From positions 1 to 48,682 of the forward strand of contig JAJFKX010000026.1 in assembly GCA_021772985.1 (NCBI GenBank): 48,682 nucleotides of DNA, read 5' to 3'. How positions within the stretch are numbered: position 1 is the first letter of the stretch; each line of letters begins with the position of its first letter. The translations under genes were made by a program, and so were the position numbers. The notes under the pieces are model-generated. The model made no database searches. It saw only the letters and a program-made list of their open reading frames with translations, and was not told the DNA's origin. The DNA is from Gammaproteobacteria bacterium (GTDB taxonomy: Bacteria; Pseudomonadota; Gammaproteobacteria; Xanthomonadales; Wenzhouxiangellaceae). This document shows, one piece after another, positions 12,001 through 17,123 of this stretch.

Positions 12001-14233
12001 GATTCACCACTTCAATACCTGCCGGCAGCTCACGCACACTCAATAGTGCCTCTATTGCCGAGGGGACGGTGTTCACCAGGCTAACCTGTTCCCATTGCTC
12101 AAAATCCAGCAATGACAAGGCATTACTCGCTATAACCACCTGCCCACCAACACACAACGGCGCAAACAGCTCATACACCGACAAGTCAAAACAGATTGAT
12201 GTTGAGGCCAATACTCCCCTTAATCCCTTCTTTCCATACTCTTCTGTCGCCCAGCTCAACATCGCCACTGCACTGCTGTGGCGAATACACACGCCCTTCG
12301 GTTGGCCCGTCGAGCCCGAGGTATAGATCACATAGGCCAGCTGGTCTCCAAGAAGCTGTCCTCCCAAGCGCACTGTGCTGTAATTTGATAACTCCAACCC
12401 CTCTACATCCAATACTTTCACGTCACTTGAGCTCAGCGCCCCATACACCTCCAGATCAGCTGAAGTCAGCAGAAAGCTCGCTCCAGAATCACTCAGCATG
12501 TAGCTCAGTCGCTCTTCCGGATACTCCGGATCCAGTGGCACATACGCTCCACCACTCTTCAGTATCGCCAGCAACACCAGCGGCAACTGCTGGTCACGAC
12601 CTAGACACACGCCAACCCGCACTTCCGGACCTACACCCAATGACCTCAGGTAATGCGCCAGCTGATTCGAGCCACGTTCCAACTCCGTATAACTCAGCTT
12701 AACTTCACCACATATCACTGCTGTTGCATCAGGGCTCAGCTCAGCCTGGCGCTCAAATAACTCATGAATACCCTGATCTGAAGGTAATTCTCTGGCCGTA
12801 TCGTTCCAGCTACGCAGTCGCTGCTGTTGCTGTTCTGAGAGCAGTGGCAAGTCACCTATTGAACGTCCGGCATCTTCCAGCACCGCTTCAATCATTAACT
12901 GGTAACTCGATGCCATTCGTTTAATGCTGGCAAGCTCGAACAGACCCGCATTGTAATTCCAAGCCAACACCAACCTGCCTTTGCTCTCAGCAATTTTCAG
13001 CTCCAGGTCAAACTTGTTGGTGTTATAGAGCTGGGCAACAGCACTCACGTCCAGCTCACCCAATACCAATTCTGTTGAAGTATTATTTTGCAGTGAGATT
13101 GCGACCTGGAAAAGCGGATGGTGTTTTGTGCTTTGCTCTGCTGCAAGCTGTTTTGCCAACATCTCAAATGGAATCTGCTGATGGCTAAACGCATCTGATA
13201 TTATTTGTTTGCTTGACATCAAATGTTCAGCAAAGCTGCACTGGTGATTCAGTTGCGAACGCAGCACCAGCCACTGGGCAAATAAGCCGATTAACCCTTC
13301 AGTATTATCAGAATTACGACCCGATATCGGCGTACCTATAACAATGTCATTTTCGTTGCTGTACCGATAAATCAGTACTGCAAACATCGCGTGCAAAAAT
13401 GTCAACAAGGTCACACCCTGTTCTGCACAAAAATCCATGACCGAGTCGGTCAGGTTCTCATTGAATAACTCAACTTGCGCCCTGCCAACAAGCTCACTTT
13501 GGTTTGCCCTTGCATGGTCCAATGGCAGGCTATGCACTGGCGGCAGCTCTTTCAATTGCTGTTGCCAGTAATGCAGCTGTACTTGCGCTTGTTTTCCCTG
13601 TAACCAATTATGCTGCAATCGTACATAATCCGAGTACAGCATAGGCAATGGTGTTAATGGGTTATCAACACCTTCTGAATATGCCTGATAGAGGCTGCCA
13701 AGCTCATACGCAAATATGTCTAATGATTTATCATCGGAAATAATAGGATGAACAGTCAGTAAAAATACACACTCTGAATCAGCAAGCTTCAGCAACACAG
13801 CATGCATCAATAGCTCATCAGATAAATCAAATGATCGCATGGCTTCTGATGCAATCGTTGTTTCTATTTCTGCACTTTGTTGGTCTTCACTCAGGTGAGT
13901 AATATCTTTAAAATCAAATAACTCTCCTGAGTCATTATTTTGTACCAGCTGGATTTCACCATTTTTCTCAAAAAAATTACTGTGCAGACATCCATGTCTG
14001 CCAATAATGGTCTTAACAGCCTTAACCAAGGCAAGTTTATTCAAACTGCCCGCTAATCTATAACATCTGCAATTATTCTCATACGCCAGACCTGCATCTG
14101 ATTCGGCAGCTTCAAATATGCTGCGCTGTGCGTATGACAACAATTGGTTGGTTTTTGTTGTCGCGCTGTCAGGTGGCAATGAAACGGTTGCATCGTCTTC
14201 ATTATTGCTAATATAATTTTTCAAGCTTTCCAT
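1..14233 (-). CDS. Giant nonribosomal peptide synthetase, 3' end outside window (C*-A-T/C-A-T/C-A-T/C-A-T-E/C...)
   Basis: The frame from the ATG at 14233 stays open to base 1 (at least 4,744 residues); I checked that the four C-domain motifs, four carrier serines and the E-domain His lie in this one frame. Module 1 (about 14160-11060): C with degenerate motifs, A, T (Ser1019). Module 2 (about 11010-7860): C (HHIATDG, His1208), A, T (Ser2085). Module 3 (about 7815-4660): C (HHIISDG, His2273), A, T (Ser3151). Module 4 (about 4610-200): C (HHIASDG, His3339), A, T (GGDSI, Ser4198), then an epimerase (HHLGVDGVSW, about residue 4376). A new C domain opens at about base 95 (YPLSSVQQGMLFHSE, the type that follows an E domain). 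Specificity codes read by eye against GrsA positions: DLYNNALTYK (close to an Ala code), DAKNIGAINK, DAKNISAVNK (both unassigned), DAWFLGHVVK (near the Leu code DAWFLGNVVK). It is the last gene of the minus-strand operon visible here; no release domain is in view. Confidence 0.97.
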   Translation of the reverse strand, partial: MESLKNYISNNEDDATVSLPPDSATTKTNQLLSYAQRSIFEAAESDAGLAYENNCRCYRLAGSLNKLALVKAVKTIIGRHGCLHSNFFEKNGEIQLVQNNDSGELFDFKDITHLSEDQQSAEIETTIASEAMRSFDLSDELLMHAVLLKLADSECVFLLTVHPIISDDKSLDIFAYELGSLYQAYSEGVDNPLTPLPMLYSDYVRLQHNWLQGKQAQVQLHYWQQQLKELPPVHSLPLDHARANQSELVGRAQVELFNENLTDSVMDFCAEQGVTLLTFLHAMFAVLIYRYSNENDIVIGTPISGRNSDNTEGLIGLFAQWLVLRSQLNHQCSFAEHLMSSKQIISDAFSHQQIPFEMLAKQLAAEQSTKHHPLFQVAISLQNNTSTELVLGELDVSAVAQLYNTNKFDLELKIAESKGRLVLAWNYNAGLFELASIKRMASSYQLMIEAVLEDAGRSIGDLPLLSEQQQQRLRSWNDTARELPSDQGIHELFERQAELSPDATAVICGEVKLSYTELERGSNQLAHYLRSLGVGPEVRVGVCLGRDQQLPLVLLAILKSGGAYVPLDPEYPEERLSYMLSDSGASFLLTSADLEVYGALSSSDVKVLDVEGLELSNYSTVRLGGQLLGDQLAYVIYTSGSTGQPKGVCIRHSSAVAMLSWATEEYGKKGLRGVLASTSICFDLSVYELFAPLCVGGQVVIASNALSLLDFEQWEQVSLVNTVPSAIEALLSVRELPAGIEVVNLAGEALSSQTVEKVYQRSEIERLYNLYGPSEDTTYSTGCWVHRGAVDSPSIGSPISNSQAYVLDAGLNQVPVGVAGELYMGGAGLSRGYIGQGGLTADRFVPNPHAGEGKRIYRTGDLARYREDGSIEYVGRIDHQVKLRGFRIELGEIESRLEQQPGVESALVQVLDSELGQQLVGYVISDGDLCETELKVVLRAVLPAYMVPLAIVQLDAYPLTANGKVDRQALVEPDWSLYRQSYMAPRDDREQVLAEIYASLLPVDQVGIEDNFFELGGQSLLATQLTHKIKKQLAIDLPLQAIFDQPTVSGLSSILDAYANIEPVTAIKPAKQNDDQMLSYSQRWLWFVDQLDGGSSQYNIPTAFRLAGELNTTALIRSLKTIVSRHEVLRSSFKQAGDKVFPYVHNSNDFEIQQLDFSSFAIENQNSELEQLINNQAYQDFDLAKDMPIRIQLIKLSAEDHALLITIHHIATDGLSMGVYFDELGILYSAYMQEHSNPLPSLAVQYSDYARWQSNWLNAANKQKLLDYWEHQLADIDPYNGLPIDKPRPEKTNHFGSVRNQRLGSALSSKIKAYCAEHSLTRFMLLQTAFAILLSRYTNKTDVLMGTTMAGRRHSDTESLIGFFANTVVLRTQFDINESFSYILTVNKEALLDAQSNQEFPFELLVEALAPTRSLNYSPIIQIMFTMVEGRGNRFELPDINTGPLSKQDNTLNYDLRLSVHKDDNIINLDWVYNHDIFDAGTIERLSENFQILLDNALSNPEKPLRNIPYLTDQEKSRLLVGPENLTTDFSESKSIKELFEAQVERTPEAISLVYQQQQLTYHTVNAQANYIAHYLVDHGVKPDTLVGLCVEPGLEMVIGILAIIKAGGAYVPIDPANPEQRIAYILDDAELGIVLTQSNISERLPVNDQLILCLDSDDVQTQLQRYSSKNPITSDIDLKPENLAYVIYTSGSTGQPKGVLVEHRNISHFQEVFTQQLHHLGVTDESTWLWSSSYAFDASVKGILALNHGRKVVIASQAKRNDAAQLGCLLLDNHVSVFNGMPQLVEQVMDSLQTASDEGVHLIVGGDEIRPGLWQKIGKYCDSRSCRAINAYGPTELTINASYAQIGSNTSVSIGKPVLNSKAYVLNDDQQLVPIGVPGELFVGGNGVARGYWNRDDLTDARFIPNVFSKQSNERLYRTGDQVRWTNDGDLEFLGRSDNQVKIRGFRIELGEIEAQLLKLTRVNQAHVLVNDSEIGEKQLVAYLVLDQQAGDLQPDQIKIELKKNLPDYMLPTAWLVVNEIPLTSSGKIDRKALLELGENNAVASNLVAPRSAIEEKLCGIWQATLELDQISIEDDFFELGGYSLLAMKLINLVREELNAELDLQDIFEHSDVASMAKVLESKTEPVLQPIAPVKREGNLQASYGQERLWFIDKLKGDSKQYNITAVFNLAGKINRAIFKKSLYEVVQRHEILRSNFIEQAGAVFSIIKNVNSEIFEVLDLTLDDESQKSIKAQTAIQAEAERAFNLSEDSLLRVRLIALSDDEHSLIITIHHIISDGWSMGVLYRDLSVLYAAYSQNKANPLLPLPIQYADFSTWQSNWLQVAKLEEQLGYWKKQLAGIPAVHSVPLDYPRTEDGNTIGAIYRQHIDEKLSDELKQLCAEHDVTLFMLLETAFAVLLSWYSGKNDIVIGTPMSGRINVETESLIGFFANAVALRSNIDHKETFLALLKQNKEIILNADKYQYIQFETLVEALQQGRSLHYNPIIQIMFTLFNEPQGELSLPGLKITKIHSETDGLTNFDLRALAVIDGSGIRLDWIYNIDIFSPETIARMSDNYCSLLRNIADSPASPIQQIPYLCEAENDQLLVEWNDGGAGDIKNIRLHELFESQVIRTPDSVALVVDNQQLSYRMLNRKANQLADYLLEQGVTLDTLVGLCVTPSPEMVIGILGIIKAGGAYLPLDPAYPVQRLQFILDDADVEIVLTQSDVLDKLPVSGQQTLCLDTSSTQAKLEKYNTDNPIVKKLGLTGQNLLYVIYTSGSTGQPKGVQVEHRNLCNFQTVFEQQIDYLEVADNSPWLWNAAYVFDASLKGIAALNMGKRVVIATQTQRTDVNQLGALVLSQNIPVFNGMPQLVEHMLDYLETHSDRAIHLIASGDELSQRLWNRIAAYCQQRGCRAINAYGPTELTVNATFAEILPTVRSNIGKPVFNSSVYVLDEQQNLLPIGAVGELYVGGEGLARGYLKQQTLTEQSFIPNPFCDQDNERIYRTGDRVRWLVDGQLEFLGRNDQQIKIHGFRIELGEIESCLLQQSTVKQAKVLVRKSESGEKQLVAYLVLNKDQDSQAIQHIQDAIKQKLPDYMLPVKWLQLDVFPLMVNGKLDSSALLALADEQTDQQGYLAPRTELEQKLCEIWQTTLEVDRIGIEDDFFDLGGYSLLAMVLINMIREELNVEIDLQDVFEHPNIASLAETLQFDTEEVLPSIKVLESDDALQLSYAQQRLWFIDNLEGGSSQYNIPFAFRLTGVLDVDALTRSLEGIIKRHEVLRSDLIQSGEQVHQYIRDEFNLNLKTTDLADLPADEQAAEISRLVAAEAYQTFDLSTDLKLRAQLLHISGTEHVLMMTMHHIASDGWSTGVLFHELSELYQAYCQGQAKILPSLAVQYADYAQWQRDWLSGDVLEQQLNYWREQLTDIPPVHSLPLDYARPNEQSFIGKTHRQELDSSLTEKLKQIAQRHDVTLFMLMQTIFAVLLNRYSNESDIVVGTPIAGRTHADTEGLIGFFVNTLALRSRFEDNPKFTELLAANKQTILDAYTHQHIPFEMLVEELRPERSLQHSPVFQVLFILQNHEKRSPNLPNLTSSRITREHTIIKFDLELLAITDNDKLILNWDYNTDLFESSSIKRLAASYRVLLDAIIADANLPVSELPILSQQQQLQFLSWNDTSTELPVAQGVHELFEHHAELNPESIAVVMGDQVFDYSQLNEQANQLAHYLLSQGIKIEQRVAVCMNRCPQLLVALLGIMKAGAAYVPLDPEYPTERLSYMAQDAKVHLLLTAGDIGIAGQLGVQVLNLDKLGSVLSKCSNINPGLVISSENLAYVIYTSGSTGQPKGVLNSHRGLLNLIGWHIQAHAVTPAHRGSWLASIGFDASTWEVWPYLSAGASLWAVSDQQRTEPERLLAGLDEYQVSHSFMPTPLAESLTGYQWPKQMALEVLLVGGDKLNGYCLPADMEVRLVNHYGPTETAVVGTCGEVQKSVGAIPTIGRPISNVQAYVVDQLLEQLPIGVSGELCLSGRSVARGYMHRPALTASVFMPDPCASEPGARLYRTGDLVRYREDGEIEFLGRIDHQVKLRGFRVELGEIESKLEQQSDVDSALVQVLDGDLGQQLVGYVVSHCDVCEQQLKEALQQVLPAYMVPLVIMQLESFPLTANGKVDRKALPVPDWEAYRQQYVAPRDEVESQLVEIYQSLLPVDQVGIDDNFFELGGDSIISIQLVSRARQFGLGLSVRDVFTHQTVRQLSLVAERSEASDAEQGLVTGEVGLTPIQSWFAAGDYVNAHHWNQAMLFKLPGEVDKELLEQLLTGLVNHHDALRLYYPDSDWNSQSLAGAVEQLTLRYENLSDSEDAPSEIDRIGSEVQGSLDLESGCLLAGCLFVLPDGSHRLLLAIHHLGVDGVSWRILQEDLRLGYAQLQVEEALSLPGKSYSYQAWSSHLQDQVKTESLSGELAYWQDQAARVESLYVEHEGSNLVGDSKAQRVSLSKSQTEQLLKQVNAAYRTQIDDVLLTALLLGYREWTGRGGLSLHLEGHGRELVGEELDITRTVGWFTSIYPVTLVGTAGDLGEQLMGVKEQLRSIPNKGVGYGLLRYLHSDAQVRTSLQPAAPVELSFNYLGQFQASTGLFDLASESTGSGFASDQQRIDKLSVLGRIRNGQLQLICNYSEQCYSELSIQTLMSVYLEQLQVLISHCVEPGAIGRTPSDYPLCQLSQSQLDDLRAWQDDENGEGIESIYPLSSVQQGMLFHSEAEAGAGHYLVQKG
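12860..14160 (-). other. Degenerate first condensation domain of the NRPS
   Basis: This is the C-domain part of module 1. The core motifs deviate from family consensus at several places: the HHxxxDG motif reads HPIISDD (residues 162-168, the second and catalytic His replaced by Pro), RHExLRxxF reads RHGCLHSNF (residues 79-87), and the motif YxDYxxWQ reads YSDYVRLQ. The fold seems intact because flanking patterns (LSYAQ, GTPISGR) remain. It is probably not a working condensation catalyst; it could be a structural remnant in front of an initiating A-T pair. Confidence 0.85.
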
Positions 14234-14379
14234 GTTTATCCTGCTAATACCGGCTTATTAAGATCATTAATTAATGCTTTTAACATGCGCATAGTCGACC
14301 AGCGACTTAAGCGATAAAGCCAATAAATAATCTATATACAAGCCCGCATTACCGTCCATGTAATTTTTCAAGAAAGAAG
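14234..14379 (-). other. Gap between halogenase and NRPS genes, with two tiny frames
   Basis: The 146 bases between the halogenase stop and the NRPS start code on the minus strand for two very short ATG frames. One ends with LINDLNKPVLAG just upstream of the NRPS ATG, out of frame with it, and resembles the helical N-terminal linker common on C domains. It could be a decayed linker, a leader peptide or chance. I see no clear terminator, so read-through from the halogenase gene into the NRPS is likely. Confidence 0.4.
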
Positions 14380-15297
14380 TTAGGCTAATGAGGCAAACTC
14401 AATTCCTCTACCATTAACAGTAGCGATTTTATTATGCTGATAATCATCTTTTCCAGACACGAGAACAACACCATATTTATCTAGCGAAATAGTGCTGCCG
14501 TATTCTTCGACCTCATCAACACCCGGATAAATCTGCACACATGTAGGCACATACCTTGCGGCGAAACCCAGTCGAGTTCTGTCTTCTGTTGAATTTGGCC
14601 AGGACGAGTGCATTAATGTAGACCAGAAAATGACGAACTGGCCTGGTTCCATTTGTATAGAAACAGCATCAGATTCAGCTGGTACCCAATTAGGATCTTT
14701 TTGAAGATTACGGTAATCGTAACCAAAAAATCCACGCTTTATCCCGTCTTTTTCGAGCTTGTTTACTTGATCTGGTTCATAGCTCATCTCCAGTGATTCA
14801 TCATAAAACATTTCTTCATGCGTGCCTGGTATGAAACGCAAACAGCCATTTTCTTCTGATGCTTCAGTCAGCGCTGTCCATACAGTAATAGCGCCACCAA
14901 AATCCGGATCCGGCCATTTAACCTGGGGACTGCCGGAAGCATGACCGAATGTATCAGCCTGATGCCAATCAGTTCCTTCGTCTCCAGGATATTTTGGGAA
15001 CATTTCTGAGCGCCAGCAAAACAAATCAGGACCCAAAATACTTGCAACCCTGTCTACAATTTCTTTTCGCATTACATGACCACTCAAGTCATTGACATCG
15101 AAATGCCTGTCATACCCTGAGATGACACTTCTGATTGATAAATCATAGATAGCATGTTGACGATCGAATAAATCTGATCGTATTTGTTTATACTTTTCTT
15201 GTATCTCAATCGGATCGTAAAGAGTAAATGGGCCAATGTAACCATTTTTTCGAAATGACTGTAATTCTTCTTTACTTAAACTAAATTCCTTTTTCAT
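14380..15297 (-). CDS. SyrB2-type non-heme Fe(II)/2-oxoglutarate-dependent halogenase acting on carrier-bound amino acid
   Basis: The 305-residue protein has the length of SyrB2 and follows it closely along its whole length from my memory of that sequence (for example FPKYPGDEGTDWHQADTF). The iron-binding motif that in hydroxylases is H-x-D/E is here H-Q-A (His112, Ala114), the change that opens an iron site for chloride. The distal iron ligand is His230 (TLMHSS) and the 2-oxoglutarate-binding Arg is near residue 248 (AARYVP). Known relatives (SyrB2, CytC3, CmaB, BarB) chlorinate aliphatic side chains of aminoacyl-S-carrier proteins. The gene lies directly after the free carrier protein, its probable substrate holder, and before the NRPS. 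Start chosen at 15297, with a weak GAGAG ribosome site. The family call is firm; substrate and halide (Cl or Br) are inferred. Confidence 0.95.
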   Translation of the reverse strand: MKKEFSLSKEELQSFRKNGYIGPFTLYDPIEIQEKYKQIRSDLFDRQHAIYDLSIRSVISGYDRHFDVNDLSGHVMRKEIVDRVASILGPDLFCWRSEMFPKYPGDEGTDWHQADTFGHASGSPQVKWPDPDFGGAITVWTALTEASEENGCLRFIPGTHEEMFYDESLEMSYEPDQVNKLEKDGIKRGFFGYDYRNLQKDPNWVPAESDAVSIQMEPGQFVIFWSTLMHSSWPNSTEDRTRLGFAARYVPTCVQIYPGVDEVEEYGSTISLDKYGVVLVSGKDDYQHNKIATVNGRGIEFASLA

Positions 15298-15347
15298 ATC
15301 GCTCTCACTGAATTTATTTCTATTAGTTGTTAGTGTTTTTATTAAAG

Positions 15348-15599
15348 TTAAGCCGCTGATGCTTGCTGTGATATTTTTTCAGCATAGGCTGCAACCCATC
15401 CATTGATAGATGGCTGCTTCATCAACTCGCTAGTTGAAACGGTTACGCCTAATTTATCTTCGATATCAAGCTGAAGGTCAACAACAGTCAATGAGGAAGC
15501 ACCAAAGTCAAAAAAATCATCATCTTCATTTATTGACTCCATAATCGGTTTTGCTCGAAACACCTCTGCTATATAAGTGCGTAATTCTTGTTCAGACAT
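15348..15599 (-). CDS. Free-standing acyl/peptidyl carrier protein
   Basis: An 83-residue single carrier domain. The phosphopantetheine site is DFGASSL, with Ser36 in the DxGxxSL position. The ATG is preceded by AGGAG at a 7-base spacing. It sits between the free adenylation domain (19 bases upstream) and the halogenase gene (50 bases downstream), so it most likely carries the aminoacyl thioester that the halogenase works on, the role played by CytC2 or by the T part of SyrB1. It is a separate protein here, not fused to the A domain. Confidence 0.95.
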   Translation of the reverse strand: MSEQELRTYIAEVFRAKPIMESINEDDDFFDFGASSLTVVDLQLDIEDKLGVTVSTSELMKQPSINGWVAAYAEKISQQASAA

Positions 15600-15618
15600 T
15601 TTTTACTCCTATCGTCAG

Positions 15619-17121
15619 TTAGTTATTTAATAAAGATTTTTTGTTTATTTTTCCATTCTCATTTACATGCATTTCTACATCGAAATGTATTCTGTCAGGA
15701 ATCATATATGCAGGCATACTCAATGCTAGTTCCTGTTTTATATCTGAAATTTTTAGATTCTTTCCATCTCGAAGGTTCAAATAGGCAACTAATTGTTGAT
15801 CGCCGGACTCACATTTATTTACAATAACTGCAGCTTCAACGACATCATCTAAATCCAGCAACGAAGCTTGAACCTCCTCTAGCGACATTCTGAAACCTCG
15901 GACTTTGACCTGGTTGTCTTTTCTACCTACAAACTCAAGATCACCTTCTGAGTTTTCGCAAACCAAATCACCTGTCCTGTAAATCAGACCATCAGCTATA
16001 GCTTTATTGATAATGAATGCATTTTTGTTTTTTGCAGCATCAACATATCCAAGTGCCACACCAGAACCTGATGCAAATAACTCGCCCACTTTTCCAGGTG
16101 TTACCGGTTTAAATTCATCATCCAAAATATGCACTGTTGTGCCGGTAATCGCCTTTCCAATAGGCACGTTTGTACCTGGTCTATTAGCCACCGACATTCG
16201 GTGCGCAGTTGTAAAAGTAGTATTTTCAGTCGGCCCGTAGCCATTGATCAAAGTGATGTCATTATGATCATCGATAAGATTATTAATTATTCTCGGGGAT
16301 ATAATATCCCCACCAATCACTACTGTATCAACAGCATTAAATGCCGCACTATACTTTGCCGCTATTAAGTGAAATAATGCTGGCGTTAAAAATAATATTG
16401 TTACTTTGTGCTGTTTTATTACCGCGGCGAATAAATTTGGATCCAATGTTTTTTCAGGATACAAGACCAGTGTTGCACCGTTGAGCAATGCGCCCCAGAT
16501 TTCGAAAGTTGATGCATCAAATCCCGGCGACGATACATGCAATACCTTGTCGGTTGGCATGAATTCAATATAGTTTGTATTTATTACTAATCGATGTATT
16601 GCCCGGTGCGGTACTACAACACCTTTAGGCCCCCCGGTAGATCCAGATGTATACATTACATAAGCTTTACCTTCATCATTAACACAGAGATCAAGATTGT
16701 GCTCATCTGCAACCGGGAAAATTGGAAAATCAACAATATTTACACATATTCGCTCATGGTTGAGCATGCCTTCGCAATTTAGATCTGATATCACAACTTT
16801 TACTTGAGCTTCATTCAAGAATCCTATATTGCGTTTGGCTGGGCTTTGGCTATCCAATGGCAGAAATGCTGCTCCACATTTATGAATAGCCAGCATTGCA
16901 GCTATCATCTCGATTGAACGTGACATGGATATGGCTACGATATCGCCCTGCTCAACACCCTTGGTAAGCAAATGACGAGCTAAATAATTAGCACTGGCAT
17001 TCAGTTGCCTGTAAGTCACATCCTGCTCATTAAGTTTAATCGCGATATGACTTGGGCCAGCTGCTGCCTGTGCCTCAAAAACCTTGTGTGTCAATCGGCT
17101 CTGAATTGAATTAATCTGCAT
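15619..17121 (-). CDS. Free-standing amino-acid adenylation domain (predicted Val/aminobutyrate-type)
   Basis: The 500-residue protein is a complete A domain and nothing else: P-loop-like YTSGSTGGPKG (about residues 155-165), substrate region starting FDASTFE, NGYGPTENTTF, YRTGDL, the hinge-region motif GRKDNQVKVRGFR, and a C-terminal NGKINK lysine. The code read at the GrsA positions is DAFFVGGTFK, close to the published Val code DAFWIGGTFK, so a branched or short aliphatic substrate (Val, Ile or 2-aminobutyrate) is likely. The start lies two bases after the stop of the upstream acyltransferase gene and its GAGGG ribosome site lies inside that gene's end, which implies translational coupling. 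It should charge the 83-residue carrier protein encoded next, as CytC1 charges CytC2. Confidence 0.93.
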   Translation of the reverse strand: MQINSIQSRLTHKVFEAQAAAGPSHIAIKLNEQDVTYRQLNASANYLARHLLTKGVEQGDIVAISMSRSIEMIAAMLAIHKCGAAFLPLDSQSPAKRNIGFLNEAQVKVVISDLNCEGMLNHERICVNIVDFPIFPVADEHNLDLCVNDEGKAYVMYTSGSTGGPKGVVVPHRAIHRLVINTNYIEFMPTDKVLHVSSPGFDASTFEIWGALLNGATLVLYPEKTLDPNLFAAVIKQHKVTILFLTPALFHLIAAKYSAAFNAVDTVVIGGDIISPRIINNLIDDHNDITLINGYGPTENTTFTTAHRMSVANRPGTNVPIGKAITGTTVHILDDEFKPVTPGKVGELFASGSGVALGYVDAAKNKNAFIINKAIADGLIYRTGDLVCENSEGDLEFVGRKDNQVKVRGFRMSLEEVQASLLDLDDVVEAAVIVNKCESGDQQLVAYLNLRDGKNLKISDIKQELALSMPAYMIPDRIHFDVEMHVNENGKINKKSLLNN

Positions 17122-17123
17122 TG

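Noticed and set aside
11176-12702. Long plus-strand frames inside the NRPS
   Set aside because: They are antisense shadows in the GC-richer part of module 1; their Pro/His-rich composition is typical of non-coding strands.
14380-15297. PhyH-type hydroxylase reading of the dioxygenase
   Set aside because: The H-x-D motif expected of hydroxylases is H-Q-A, and the rest of the protein follows SyrB2, so halogenase is preferred.
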